Shown piece by piece: positions 47,589 through 59,922 of a stretch of DNA of 64,000 bases (position 1 is its first letter; each line of letters starts with the position of its first letter). The position numbers and the translations under genes are program-made. A model generated the notes under the pieces. It was given only the letters and a program-made list of their open reading frames with translations, was not told where the DNA came from and searched no databases. This DNA is from Mimachlamys varia (taxonomy: Eukaryota; Mollusca; Bivalvia; Pectinida; Pectinidae). Location of the stretch: assembly GCA_947623455.1 (NCBI GenBank), contig OX392527.1, positions 7,312,001 to 7,376,000 on the forward strand, read 5' to 3'.

Positions 47589-50469
47589 TCATTTTTCTCA
47601 TACAAGGTTTATCATTATTTTGTGTGGCTGTGATTAACCATATACTCTCAAGCAGGTGTTCACAATTTGATAGCTTACTGTATATGACAATAGAGGATGG
47701 TTTTACTTAAAATAGTTTTATTTCTTTTACTTCAATTTGTTTTATTGTTAAAATAAAGTTCACATGTAGCACTCCATTGAAGGTAGAATCTAGAATTAAA
47801 ACAAGGAATCTTATTAAGAAGTTCTTTTTTGTCAAAAAATTGTCTTAAAATTTTATATCAAATCTTGGAGATTGAAATCAGTGAAGCGTGTTATCGACGT
47901 CCGGTGGATTCTTTACATATCGACACCAAAGTAAAATAAGACAATATTCTGAAAAGATCCGGAAAGATCATCAAAAGTTTTGTTAGCTTACCTCTGTTTA
48001 ATTTGCAACTTTCAATATTTCTGGGTCATTCGTTTTCATTGGGGAGGGAATAAGATTTACTATAGTTTATTAACTCATGGTTCAAATAATAATAAAAAAA
48101 TCTTTAAAAATGTTCTTTGAATAATCAGAAGGCCAAGAGTACTGACGCTTAGCCAACAGTTACCTCGATCACATGAAGTACCATAAAACTTCCTCAAATG
48201 CATGACTGACTTGCAAGGTCTTGGGGTCAAAAACGTGAAACTTAAAGAGCTTCTGAATAACATTTCTGATACTTGGCCAGTATGTCCCTGGGACAGAATG
48301 CTTTAAAGTTTCATCAAAGAAACTAACTTGACTTGCATTCAAGGTCACCAAGGTAAAATATTCAAATCAAATTTGAAATAACATCTGATTAGTCAGGAGG
48401 CCCAGAGTGATGGCATTGGTCATGTGGGTTCTCCTAATAGAGTGCTCTAAGGTGTCCTAATGGCACTGGTCATGTGGGTTCTCCTAATAGAGTGCTCTAA
48501 AGTGTCCTCAAATCAATTACCTTGATCTACTCTCAAAGTCAGATTAGTAAAAACAGCTTCTGCAACATTACCAGGCCCTGTGTGATGGTACTTGACCATA
48601 AGCATGCTGAGATGGACTATGTTCTTCAGCCAAGGAGACTTAATATATTGAAATATTTTAATAGTACTTTTCTAGAGAATATTGCGCAAATATTCCAGTC
48701 GGCTACTGGAAATTAATCCTTTTCACATTTAAAGTATTCTGCTTTATCACTTTAAAACCAGATGAGAAAAATCTTCATGAGAAATTCTCCAAGAACAAAC
48801 ATTCTGCCAAGTTCAATGTGTGTTGTGGTTTGTCTATTAGATTTTAGGATTACTTAGTTATCAATCTTTTCCCGTGGCTGCTAGCCTGGGTTCGAAATGA
48901 AATTCCGGGGAGAGCTAGTGGTCTGAATGTCATGCTTGATTGGACACAGTAGAACAATAACCCTTCGCATTGGTGATCATGGCTACTGAGGCATCCGGTA
49001 GTTTTCTATGCAATTTTGATGGCTATTACATGTGTGTTTCATTGTGACTCAGTAATTGGGTTTAGAACTGGGACAGATTCAGCAAATTAGACTAGTGCTC
49101 AGATATTGCAACGTACCTCACCAGAGTTACAACTTCAAAGCTTTCATGATGCGACTATATCTGACAAAATAATTTTGAATTTTAAATAGATGATCAGGTT
49201 TTTTTTATAACCGAATAAACAGCAACTTTATTGCTAGCGCATATATTTTACAATTGTCTATGTGACATATACATTCACTGATTGTACCAAGGAACTTTTG
49301 TATTGGTTGTGCTACACACCTTTATACATAAGACAATCTTTTAACAACGTGCAATACATCTCAAAATTGATTTACAATAGAAGCTGAAGTCATATGAGTT
49401 TAAAGTTCCAACTTGTATTGATAGCAAAATGACTCTTCACAGACTTGTTTTAACACGAACTGGATTTATGCATGAAATTAAATAATAAATACAATTCATT
49501 GTGAATATATACTAAGCAATGTTTTTTTTTACTTTACAGCACTATAATGCAGTAATTGTTTAGTGATAAAAGCAGTATTTACATTACAACTTAGTACATT
49601 TTTTAGGTTGCAGACTTGCAGTGTACAACATGTTTAACACTTCGTTTGTTTTACCTCTGATTTACATTACAAACACCATTCCTGGTTTTGATTTTGGATA
49701 CAAGATCTGTCAAACGTCATATCCTGTTAAACTTGTTGATAATAAAATGCTATTTTCTGTTAACTTTTGTACATTGTATTCTGGAAATCTACATGTAGCT
49801 GTAATGGTTGGTGTCTTTCTGTACGCCCGCCAAATGATACGACGTTTTATGGTACGGCTACGTCTCTTCGTCCTAAACATTTATATCCAGAGATCTCCTC
49901 CCACAGTTTTGAACAATTCTTTTTCAAACTTTTAAATTTATTCACCATGACATGAAGTGGTGTTTTCATGAAAATGTCTTGGATTCAACCATATTTGAAA
50001 CAAAGAGTTACTGCCCCTTGCATACTTCACATTCTAGATCTTGTCTTGATGGCTTCTCCAACTGATTTTTGCCAATTTCTCTCAAACTTTTTAGCGGGGT
50101 TTAATGCTTTCTTTGCAAAATTGCAATGAATTCAAAATGTTTATGTTTCCATTTTTGCACTCCGATACAATTATATGTCTTTCATTTAAATCTTGGGTGG
50201 GCATAAATTGTTCCACCCTGCAGCTCTTTTGTTTTAAAGTAGAAGTTCCACGATACGCCTTGATCGTATTGCGATATATTGCAATATAGAAAGGTTGAAT
50301 TGCAATCCGTATCCCGTTAATTTGTCACAGAAAAAAAAATATGTTTATTTAAAGTCACCCAACAATTGCATGAATATGAAATTCCAATCAATTCCCAACA
50401 TTTTCATAGTTAAAACACCAAGCAGTACAGCGATATTCTATTTCTGTATACTATATTCTTGTGTATTGC
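47589..50469. other. Intergenic region between convergent genes, repeat fragments only
   Basis: Degenerate AGGTCA-family units occupy about 48,100-48,720, including a 54-bp direct duplication around 48,410-48,510 (ggcactggtcatgtgggtt). Positions 49,800-50,110 look like an old interspersed repeat (gtacgcccgccaaatgatac...). The 104-codon frame at 49,621 has no recognisable motif. Confidence 0.5.
50344..50349 (-). promoter_or_regulatory. Candidate polyadenylation signal AATAAA (SPATA20-like)
   Basis: A minus-strand AATAAA lies about 3 kb past the SPATA20-like stop codon, just beyond the array derived from that stop region. No transcript evidence is available. If it is used, the 3' UTR would contain the whole minisatellite. 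Confidence 0.25.
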
Positions 50470-53362
50470 GAGATGTCTTGGTGTGTAGACAGTCTACAGT
50501 CACAGCGATGTCTTGGTGTGTAGACAGTCTACCGTCACAGCGATGTCTTGGTGTGTAGAGAGTCTACCGTCACAGCGATGACTTGGTGTGTAGAGAGTCT
50601 ACCGTCACAGAGATGTCTTGGTGTGTAGACAGTCTACCGTCACAGAGATGTCTTGGTGTGTAGACAGTCTACCGTCACAGCGATGACTTGGTGTGTAGAC
50701 AGTCTACCGTCACAGAGATGTCTTGGTGTGTAGACAGTCTACCGTCACAGCGATGTCTTGGTGTGTAGACAGTCTACAGTCACAGCGATGTCTTGGTGTG
50801 TAGACAGTCTACCGTCACAGCGATGACTTGGTGTGTAGACAGTCTACCGTCACAGAGATGTCTTGGTGTGTAGACAGTCTACCGTCACAGCGATGTCTTG
50901 GTGTGTAGACAGTCTACCGCCACAGAGAGTCTACCGTCACAGCGATGACTTGGTGTGTAGACAGTCTACAGTCACAGAGAGTCTACCGTCACAGAGATGT
51001 CTTGGTGTGTAGACAGTCTACCGTCACAGCGATGACTTGGTGTGTAGACAGTCTACCGTCACAGAGATGACTTGGTGTGTAGACAGTCTACCGTCACAGA
51101 GAGTCTACCGTCACAGCGATGACTTGGTGTGTAGACAGTCTACCGTCACAGCGATGACTTGGTGTGTAGACAGTCTACCGTCACAGAGATGTCTTGGTGT
51201 GTAGACAGTCTACCGTCACAGCGATGTCTTGGTGTGTAGACAGTCTACCGTCACAGCGATGACTTGGTGTGTAGACAGTCTACCGCCACAGAGAGTCTAC
51301 CGTCACAGCGATGACTTGGTGTGTAGACAGTCTACAGTCACAGAGATGTCTTGGTGTGTAGACAGTCTACCGTCACAGCGATGTCTTGGTGTGTAGACAG
51401 TCTACCGCCACAGAGAGTCTACCGTCACAGCGATGACTTGGTGTGTAGACAGTCTACAGTCACAGAGATGTCTTGGTGTGTAGACAGTCTACCGTCACAG
51501 CGATGTCTTGGTGTGTAGACAGTCTACCGTCACAGGGTTGACTTGGTGTGTAGACAGTCTACAGTCACAGCGATGACTTGGTGTGTAGACAGTCTACAGT
51601 CACAGAGATGTCTTGGTGTGTAGACAGTCTACAGTCACAGCGATGACTTGGTGTGTAGACAGTCTACAGTCACAGAGATGACTTGGTGTGTAGACAGTCT
51701 ACAGTCACAGAGATGACTTGGTGTGTAGACAGTCTACCGTCACAGCGATGTCTTGGCGTGTAGACAGTCTACAGTCACAGCGATGACTTGGTGTGTAGAC
51801 AGTCTACAGTCACAGAGATGTCTTGGTGTGTAGACAGTCTACAGTCACAGCGATGACTTGGTGTGTAGACAGTCTACAGTCACAGAGATGACTTGGTGTG
51901 TAGACAGTCTACCGCCACAGACAGTCTACCGTCACAGCGATGACTTGGTGTGTAGACAGTCTACAGTCACAGAGATGTCTTGGTGTGTAGACAGTCTACA
52001 GTCACAGAGATGTCTTGGTGTGTAGACAGTCTACCGTCACAGCGATGACTTGGTGTGTAGACAGTCTACAGTCACAGAGATGTCTTGGTGTGTAGACAGT
52101 CTACCGTCACAGCGATGACTTGGTGTGTAGACAGTCTACCGTCACAGAGAGTCTACCGTCACAGCGATGACTTGGTGTGTAGACAGTCTACAGTCACAGA
52201 GATGACTTGGTGTGTAGAGAGTCTACCGTCACAGAGATGTCTTGGTGTGTAGACAGTCTACCGTCACAGCGATGTCTTGGTGTGTAGACAGTCTACCGTC
52301 ACAGCGATGACTTGGTGTGTAGACAGTCTACCGTCACAGAGATGTCTTGGTGTGTAGACAGTCTACCGTCACAGCGATGTCTTGGTGGCGAGAATGGTGT
52401 GTAGAGAGTCTACCGTCACAGAGATGACTTGGTGTGTAGACAGTCTACCGTCACAGCGATGTCTTGGTGTGTAGAGAGTCTACCGTCACAGAGATGTCTT
52501 GGTGTGTAGACAGTCTACCGTCACAGCGATGTCTTGGTGTGTAGACAGTCTACCGTCACAGCGATGACTTGGTGTGTAGACAGTCTACCGTCACAGCGAT
52601 GACTTGGTGTGTAGACAGTCTACCGCCACAGAGATGACTTGGTGTGTAGACAGTCTACCGTCACAGCGATGTCTTGGTGTGTAGACAGTCTACAGTCACA
52701 GAGATGTCTTGGTGTGTAGACAGTCTACCGTCACAGCGATGTCTTGGCGTGTAGACAGTCTACAGTCACAGCGATGTCTTGGTGTGTAGACAGTCTACCG
52801 TCACAGAGATGTCTTGGTGTGTAAACAGTCTACAGTCACAGCGATGTCTTGGTGGCGAGAATGGTGTGTAGACAGTCTACAATCACAGCGATGTCTTGGT
52901 GGCGAGAATAGTGTGTAGAGAGTCTACCGTCACAGAGATGTCTTGGTGTCGAGAATGGTGTGTAAACAGTCTACAGTCACAGAGATGTTTTGGTGGCGAG
53001 AATGGTGTGTAGAGAGTCTACAGTCACAGAGATGTTTGGTGGCGAGAATGGTGTGTAGAGAGTCTACCGTCACAGAGATGTCTTGGTGTGTAGACAGTCT
53101 ACAGTCACAGAGATGTTTTGGTGGCGAGAATGGTGTGTAGAGAGTCTACAGTCACAACGATGTCTTGGTGTGTAGACAGTCTACAGTCACAGTGATGACT
53201 TGGTGTCGAGAATGGTGTGTAGACAGTCTACCGGTACAGCTATATCTTGGTGTCGAGAATGGTGTGTAGACAGTCTACCATCACAGAGATGACTTGGTGT
53301 GTAGAGAGTCTACAGTCACAGCGATGACTTGGTGTCAAGAATGGTGTGTAGACAGTCTACAG
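50470..53362 (-). repeat. Stop-codon-derived minisatellite, 35/47-bp units (about 80 copies)
   Basis: On the minus strand the unit GTAGACTGTCTACACACC plus AAGACATCGCTGTGACG copies the last codons and TGA of the SPATA20-like gene. Units near the gene (52,380 and 52,850-53,400) keep the 12 bases ATTCTCGCCACC that encode ILAT. Distant units lack them, a deletion between two ACC triplets. A shorter variant (agagtctaccgtcacag) also occurs. The array lies in the presumed 3' UTR, directly after the real stop at 53,363. Confidence 0.92.
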
Positions 53363-53626
53363 TCACAGCGATGTCTTGGTGGCGAGAATGGTGTGTAGAC
53401 CGTCTACATCAGTAACAGGCAAGGAACAGGTGTAATTTTCACAAACATAAGCTGTAGCTTTGTCCTCAATCTGTGGCAAGCTTTGAAGAAATTCACAGCG
53501 TTTTGACAGGAAGTTATCTCCCCTGGTAGGAACCATCAGGATCACCTTGTTAGGGAGGAAGTGGGAGTTTACACATCGGACGAGGGCTTTCATGTCTGGA
53601 GAGGACGGATCGCCAACTAAAACTAT
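53363..53626 (-). CDS. SPATA20-like, last coding exon
   Basis: The acceptor is tctacttacag (minus strand, exon from 53,626) and the stop TGA lies at 53,365-53,363, giving 264 bp or 88 codons with stop. It encodes IVLVGDPSSPDMKALVRCV, HFLPNKVILMVPTRGDNF and ATAYVCENYTCSLPVTD, then DGLHTILATKTSL. The VGDP...AYVCEN..CS.P.TD pattern is the conserved C terminus of SPATA20, a protein with an N-terminal thioredoxin-like domain and an (alpha/alpha)6 barrel. The sequence beyond the stop is the seed of the array at 50,470-53,362. Confidence 0.88.
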   Translation of the reverse strand: MVLVGDPSSPDMKALVRCVNSHFLPNKVILMVPTRGDNFLSKRCEFLQSLPQIEDKATAYVCENYTCSLPVTDVDGLHTILATKTSL

Positions 53627-53739
53627 CTGTAAGTAGAAAACAAGCCTAATTGGCTTACATCGCAGACAGGTTCTACAAAAGATATTTATAAAACTACAAT
53701 TTTCAAAGAAAAATTCAATCTCAAAATCCAACTTTTAAG

Positions 53740-54180
53740 CAATGTATGTGATCAAACTTTTTAGTTTATGATATTAATATATTTGACCCTTGTGACTTTG
53801 AAAGTGGGCCAAGGTCATTCATTTGAACAAACTTGGTAGTTCTTCAACCCAGCATTCTACAGGCCAAATATCAGTTCCCTGGGCCTTTCGGTTATTGAGA
53901 AGAAGTTGCTGAAAGATTTGAACATATTCCAGTTCTGTGACCTTGAAAGTAGGCCAAGGTTGTTCATTTTAACAAACTTGGTAGCCCTTCATCCATGCAT
54001 GCTACATGTATAATATCACCCTGAGGCTTTCGGTTACTGAGAAGAAGCTGTTTAAAGGGAATATTTACCAACGGCACACAATGGCTATAGGTCATCCTGA
54101 CCCTTTGTGTCAGATGACCTATTATAATAATACTTTTTTTTTAGAGGGTACAACAAAATCTTATCTCCCATGAGGCCCTC
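53740..54180 (-). repeat. AGGTCA-family interspersed repeat in the last SPATA20-like intron
   Basis: Two degenerate units carry gtgaccttgaaagtaggcca, cttggtag and ggttattgagaagaag. The end at about 54,080-54,125 reads ggctataggtcatcctgacc and gtcagatgacctatt. It is the same family as 1-3,150 in the opposite orientation. Confidence 0.65.
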
Positions 54181-54297
54181 TTCTAAACGTAAACGCAATA
54201 CAGATGAATATTTAATTACAAAACAATGAATAACATGCACTCTTCCTGATACACATTACACAGTATATATTTGTCTTCTTTGTAGTATATCACTGAC

Positions 54298-54497
54298 CTG
54301 TTTAGTGGTACCAGTAATCCAAAACAGACCGGCGGTCATTTCCGGGAGAGCTATCGGGATCTTTGTGAGACGTTGATGGAACACCCTGAAGATCTTTACG
54401 GCCATATCTTTGTAGTCAGCTCTTTGTAGAATGTTAGACAGACGCAGCAAATTGTTAGCAGCCACAGAATTTGAGCAAGGTTCTGCTCCTTCTTGGT
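54298..54497 (-). CDS. SPATA20-like, penultimate exon
   Basis: The acceptor tttgtttcag leads into the exon at 54,497 and the donor is CAG|gtcagt at 54,298/54,297. It is 200 bp, phase 1 in and phase 0 out. It encodes DQEGAEPCSNSVAANNLLRL followed by SNILQRADYKDMAVKIF and IPIALPEMTAGLF. The EGAEPxxNSVxxxNLLRL block is a hallmark of the family's barrel domain. The open frame continues past the donor but without similarity. Confidence 0.87.
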
Positions 54498-55903
54498 CTG
54501 AAACAAAATATCACTGCAGATATATCCAATAGAACCTTAACTGATATGTACAGTAACAAGGAGCCATGAAGTGTGAATTTATCCCCAGAGTCCCACAGTT
54601 GTATAAGGAACCAACTCTATAGTTATCTGAATAAGTTAGGAGGTATATAACTGATTCAGATAAGTACATGTAGTTGTGCAAATAATTTCTTAACACATAT
54701 ATTGTATAATTTTATGTACAAGAATTCATCTAAAAAGTTATTAGGCTTGATTTTCACTTCACGTTTTGCCGAAAGTTATGTATATTGGGCCTTTCGTTGA
54801 GGCTCAATAATACATTGTATATTATGGACAAGTCAGATATAATCATTCCAAGCAGTTTTTTGCTTTATCTTGAGTGGCATCTTGCTGCTGACACACTAAA
54901 CATGAAAACAAGTAACAACTGTCATGTGCGAACCAATATATACCCCCTTTTCTTCCAAGGAGGACATAAATATGTGTTTGAGGGTTTAATCTGATGGCTT
55001 CGAGGTTTGTTCAGACTAACTGTTATAGTAAGAAATGATGAGGGACTGTTGCACAGAAACAAAGTTATTTTAAGTTATTGCGTACACACATACATGCATA
55101 CACATACACAGCGATACACACATACATACATTTAAACATATACCTATACACTGTACATAATCATGACACTGTATAATACATGGGAAGCAATTCCTTTAAA
55201 TCAGTTTTCATAATATCAATTATTGTTTGTATACTTTAACCATTATTGCTTGATTGAAAATATTGATTATTTTAAATGTAACAAAGATAAGAAGGACTAA
55301 ATTTACAAAAATCTTCACAAGTATAAACATTTAGTGTTATTAAATTTCCTCACATCAACAGATACAGGCCAATAAGTCCATAATCATCATCACACCAGGC
55401 CATCCACTGCTGATATTTGGAAATTTAATCTCGCAAAATAGTTTATGTGATACAGATACAGGTTAAATATAAAAGATCTTTGAATATGCAAGCATTGTTT
55501 TAATAAAAGGAATTGATTCATATTGTAATTGTAATTTAAAAATATAATAAGTAAACATTTGTCTCCTAAGCCCTTACTTCTGTGTATATGAAATCCTTAT
55601 ATAAGATAATGAAGAATGAAATAAAACAAAATAAAGTTGAATTAATTCAAATACTGGTTCGGAATCTGTTTGATGTTGAAATGTAATTTGATATTGCAAG
55701 AAGAATATTTTTGTTGGCGTTTTCATTGTATTTCTCACAGCCATTTAATAGAATGTCTAGTACTAAATGCTCATGATTTTCGTGGAAAATACTTTATTAA
55801 ATAATTATGTCATTACTATACTGCATAACAACTGGTTTACTGCATTACAGACTTGTAATATGTCTGGTATGTATTCTAGAACAGTGATATACAGTGTAGC
55901 TAC
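54498..55903. other. SPATA20-like intron, nothing else recognised
   Basis: The region is AT-rich, with a cacacatacat microsatellite at 55,085-55,135. No exon, tandem array or terminal-repeat element is seen. Confidence 0.6.
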
Positions 55904-56112
55904 CATCCTTTAGTCGTAGTACAATGGACTTGTCTGCCGGAGAACTGTTGAAGTAGGCTCCATCGTCACTGTCCCAGAATAATGAATTCTGTTTCTCCTG
56001 AAGCTGTTCTGCCCATTCCAACCACTTGCTATCAAAGTTTGTCTCGTACAAATCCAGCAGGGCTTTTATCACCAGGGCATAATCATCTGTAAATCCCTCA
56101 ATATCTACAGGT
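55904..56112 (-). CDS. SPATA20-like, exon with FTDDYALV motif
   Basis: The acceptor is tttattttcag (exon from 56,112) and the donor is GATG|gtagct at 55,904. It is 209 bp, phase 2 in and phase 1 out. It encodes PVDIEGFTDDYALVIKALLD, LYETNFDSKWLEWAEQLQEK and QNSLFWDSDDGAYFNSS, ending LRLKDG. The [FL]xDDYAxx..LLDLYE and LFWD...GAYF motifs are typical of SPATA20/YyaL proteins. Confidence 0.88.
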
Positions 56113-56211
56113 CTGAAAATAAACACAAAAAGTACATGTATAACCTTTCTTTTATACATGTACGTACTCAGATGACACAAATACAATTTTGCCGCCTAAT
56201 GTACCTACATT

Positions 56212-58426
56212 ACCTCCTCGTCAAGGCCATAGTAAAACCTACCCTGCCTGTACATCCTCTCAAGGCCACAGTAAAACCTACCCTGCCTGTACCTCTTCGT
56301 CAAGGTAACAGTAAAACCTACCCTGCCTGTACATCCTCTCAAGACCACAGTAAAACCTACCCTGCCTGTACCTCTTCGTCAAGGTAACAGTAAAACCTAC
56401 CCTGCCTGTACATCCTCTCAAGACCATAGTAAAACCTACCCTGCCTGTACATCCTCTCAAGACCATAGTAAAACCTACCCTGCCTGTACATCCTCTCAAG
56501 ACCATAGTAAAACCTACCCTGCCTGTACCTCTTCGTCAAGGTAACAGTAAAACCTACCCTGCCTGTACCTCTTCGTCAAGGTAACAGTAAAACCTACCCT
56601 GCCTGTACCTCCTCGTCAAGGTTACAGTAAAACCTACCCTGCCTGTACCTCTTCGTCAAGGTAACAGTAAAACCTACCCTGCCTGTACCTCCTCGTCAAG
56701 GTAACAGTAAAACCTACCCTGCCTGTACCTCCTCGTCAAGGTTACAGTAAAACCTACCCTGCCTGTACCTCTTCGTCAAGGTAACAGTAAAACCTACCCT
56801 GCCTGTACATCCTCTCAAGACCATAGTAAAACCTACCCTGCCTGTACCTCTTCGTCAAGGTAACAGTAAAACCTACCCTGCCTGTACATCCTCTCAAGAC
56901 CATAGTAAAACCTACCCTGCCTGTACCTCTTCGTCAAGGTAACAGTAAAACCTACCCTGCCTGTACCTCTTCGTCAAGGTAACAGTAAAACCTACCCTGC
57001 CTGTACATCCTCTCAAGGCCACAGTAAAACCTACCCTGCCTGTACCTCTTCGTCAAGGTAACAGTAAAACCTACCCTGCCTGTACCTCTTCGTCAAGGTA
57101 ACAGTAAAACCTACCCTGCCTGTACATCCTCTCAAGACCATAGTAAAACCTACCCTGCCTGTACCTCCTCGTCAAGGCCATAGTAAAACCTACCCTGCCT
57201 GTACCTCTTCGTCAAGGTAACAGTAAAACCTACCCTGCCTGTACCTCTTCGTCAAGGTAACAGTAAAACCTACCCTGCCTGTACCTCCTCTTCAAGGTAA
57301 CAGTAAAACCTACCCTGCCTGTACCTCCTCGTCAAGGTAACAGTAAAACCTACCCTGCCTGTATCTCCTTGTCAAGGAAACAGTAAAACCTACCTTATCT
57401 GTACCTCCTCGTCAAGGCCACAGTAAAACCTACCCTGCCTGTACCTCCTCATCAAGGTTACAGTTAAACCCACCCTGCCTGTACCTCCTCGTCAAGGTAA
57501 CAGTAAAACCTACCCTGCCTGTACATCCTCTCAAGGCCATAGTAAAACCTACCCTGCCTGTACCTCCTCGTCAAGGTTACATTTAAACCTACCCTGCCTG
57601 TACCTCCTCGTCAAGGTTACATTTAAACCTACCCTGCCTGTACCTCTTCGTCAAGGTAACAGTAAAACCTACCCTGCCTGTATCTCCTTGTCAAGGAAAC
57701 AGTAAAACCTACCTTATCTGTACCTCCTCGTCAAGGCCACAGTAAAACCTACCCTGCCTGTACCTCCTCATCAAGGTTACAGTTAAACCCACCCTGCCTG
57801 TACCTCCTCGTCAAGGTAACAGTAAAACCTACCCTGCCTGTACCTCCTCGTCAAGGTTACAGTTAAACCCAACCTGCCTGTACCTCCTCGTCAAGGTAAC
57901 AGTAAAACCTACCCTGCCTGAACCTCCTCTTCAAGGCCACAGTTAAACTTACCCTGCCTGTACCTCCTCTTCAAGGCCACAGTTAAACTTACCCTGCCTG
58001 TACCTCCTCTTCAAGGCCACAGTTAAACCTACCCTGCCTGTATCTCCTTGTCAAGATAACAGTAAAACCTACCCTGCCTGAACCTCCTCTTCAAGGCCAC
58101 AGTTAAACTTACCCTGCCTGTACCTCCTCTTCAAGGCCACAGTTAAACTTACCCTGCCTGTATCTCCTTGTCAAGGTTACAGTAAAATCTACCCTGCCTG
58201 TACCTCCTCGTCAAGGTAACAGTAAAACCTACCCTGCCTGTTCCTCCTCTTCAAGACCAAGGTAAAACCTACCCTGCCTGTACCTCCTCGTCAAGGTAAA
58301 ACCTACCCTGTCTGTACCTCCTCGTCAAGGTAACAGTAAGACCTACCCTGCCTGTACCTCCTCGTCAAGACCAAGGTAAAACCTACCCTGTCTGTACCTC
58401 CTTGTCAAGGTAACAGTAAAACCTAC
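56212..58426 (-). repeat. Exon-derived minisatellite, 40-bp unit with 5' splice donor (about 55 copies)
   Basis: The minus-strand unit is about 20 bp of exon end (GACGAGGAGGTACAGGCAGG, encoding DEEVQAG) followed by intron gtaggttttactgttacctt. Most copies keep the GCAGG|GTAGGT donor. The array starts directly at the donor of exon 58,427-58,589 and extends downstream through the intron. Variant blocks (tcaagaccatag, tcaaggccacag) replace the intron part in many copies. Confidence 0.93.
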
Positions 58427-58589
58427 CCTGCCTGTACCTCCTCGTCCAGACCAGAGTAACTTGTGCGTAAAAGAACATCAGACTTATACATGTACTGGCG
58501 CAGGAACTGTGCTGCCCGCTCTGCCTGTCGTGTGTACTGTTCCTCTCCCAGTGCCTGGCTGGCCTTAGCAAGTCCAGATATCATCATAC
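58427..58589 (-). CDS. SPATA20-like, exon (parent of the 40-bp array)
   Basis: The acceptor is ttttctatag (exon from 58,589) and the donor is GCAGG|gtaggt at 58,427. It is 163 bp, phase 1 in and phase 2 out. It encodes GMMISGLAKASQALGEEQYT, then AERAAQFLRQYMYKSDVLLR and TSYSGLDEEVQA. It follows the AWNG motif of the previous exon, as in SPATA20 (WNGLM.SG.A). The last 20 bp and the adjoining donor seed the minisatellite that follows. Confidence 0.87.
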
Positions 58590-58653
58590 CTATAGAAAAA
58601 ACATCTTAATTCACAATCCAAAATTGGAGACTGCTGAGGTATTCAGCCCCCTG

Positions 58654-59690
58654 GGGGGGGGGGGGGGGGGGCCAGCCAAACCTTTAATATAATTTTGAAC
58701 CCCTATTTTCTAGGAATGCTACCAGAAAAATGAACAAGAGGCCCATGGGCCTTAACGGGTACCTGAATTGTAATGTGCTAAGTACCAATAACTTTTGTTG
58801 TGTCTTTTTACTGAAATTATCATTAACTTAAATAAAGTTTGAGCTAGAAAACTGACAGGTAAACTAGAAATGTCTGTGAGACATAAATGCCCCTACCCCA
58901 ATTTGAAATCAGTTATGCAAAATTTCATGGAAATTGGACAATATTTGGATTTTGAAATGTCTCCTGTTTTATTTTTCTTAAAATGAATACTGGCATTGCT
59001 TTCGTACTGCGTGATTACATACATGATAATCGCATCATTAGTTATTTAGATAAGCTGGTTACTAACAATGGGATGTGATGCGACAGACATGGGTAACACT
59101 ATATATATGCACCCACCTTGACATTTAATCTAGGGACCTTATAATGTCCATTTAGTTGACTCTTTGCTTGATTCTGACCAACTTTGCTTCACAATGTCTT
59201 TACAAAATGTTCATAAGTACAAGTGGCCCAAGGGCACATCTGGGTCTAAAGAAAAAGATTGTTGAAATTATTGCCAATTTGACCCTTTTTAACCCCTCCC
59301 AACAGCCTCAGGCCCAAGGGTAGGCCAGAGTCAAAATTCTTCTGAAGACAAACCGTCATCTCTTGGTTATAAATCCAACCATGTTTCAATTATCTCCAAC
59401 TGAAAATGAACAAAATATATCCAAAAGTGTCATTTTCCTATAAAAACTATAGTAAACTTCACCCCCTCCCCAGGGGGAACCTGAAGTCGGGGAGGGGGGC
59501 ATAAAATTCACAATTTTGATGAAGAACCAGCTTACGACCATTCTATTGATGAATAGTATTTGATTCCATCATATCTGGGTCTGGAGAAGAAGATTGTTGA
59601 AATTTTCACCAATTTGACCCCTTCCTACTGCCCCCGGGTTAAGCCAGAGTAAAAATTTGCCCAAAAATACATATGACTTCCTCTAAACCA
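58654..59690. repeat. SPATA20-like intron with interspersed repeat fragments
   Basis: It holds a G run at 58,655-58,671, a repeat start acaagaggcccatgggcctt near 58,733, and degenerate C-rich units at 59,270-59,660 (ttgaccc, cccctcccc, ccagagtcaaaatt) like those of 32,699-33,612. No exon is recognised. Confidence 0.5.
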
Positions 59691-59729
59691 AGGGAATACA
59701 ATTGACCATAGCTGTAACTGTTCTCCTAC

Positions 59730-59922
59730 CATTCCATGCAGCCACCATCTTGTTGTCGAGGTGCGGCCTAGGGCAAACTTGTCTGGCCGAGTATAGCAGG
59801 CCACGCCCCTTGGTGAGGATGGCTAAGGTCAATTCCTCCGTCAGGCCAAACTTCTTAGCAGTGTCAGACACTGATCCTCGCACTATCAGAACATTCTGAT
59901 TGGTCAGTTCATCATGGGGATC
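59730..59922 (-). CDS. SPATA20-like, exon with PRPHLDNKMVAAWN motif
   Basis: The acceptor is tgtattttag (exon from 59,922) and the donor is AATG|gtagga at 59,730. It is 193 bp, phase 0 in and phase 1 out. It encodes DPHDELTNQNVLIVRGSVSD, TAKKFGLTEEL, then RPHLDNKMVAAWNG. The RPHLDxKxxxxWNG motif is diagnostic of the family; most members have DDK, whereas this protein has DNK. Its first 30 bp and the acceptor are repeated upstream at 59,893-60,077. Confidence 0.88.

Noticed and set aside
46711..47601. Minus-strand repeat ORFs (RSYLLL... periodic peptide)
   Set aside because: They come from the 25-bp minisatellite. Three units make a 75-bp period that stays open by chance.
49621..49935. 104-codon ORF in the intergenic region
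   Set aside because: It has no motif, is in AT-rich repeat-like sequence, and overlaps another frame of similar length.
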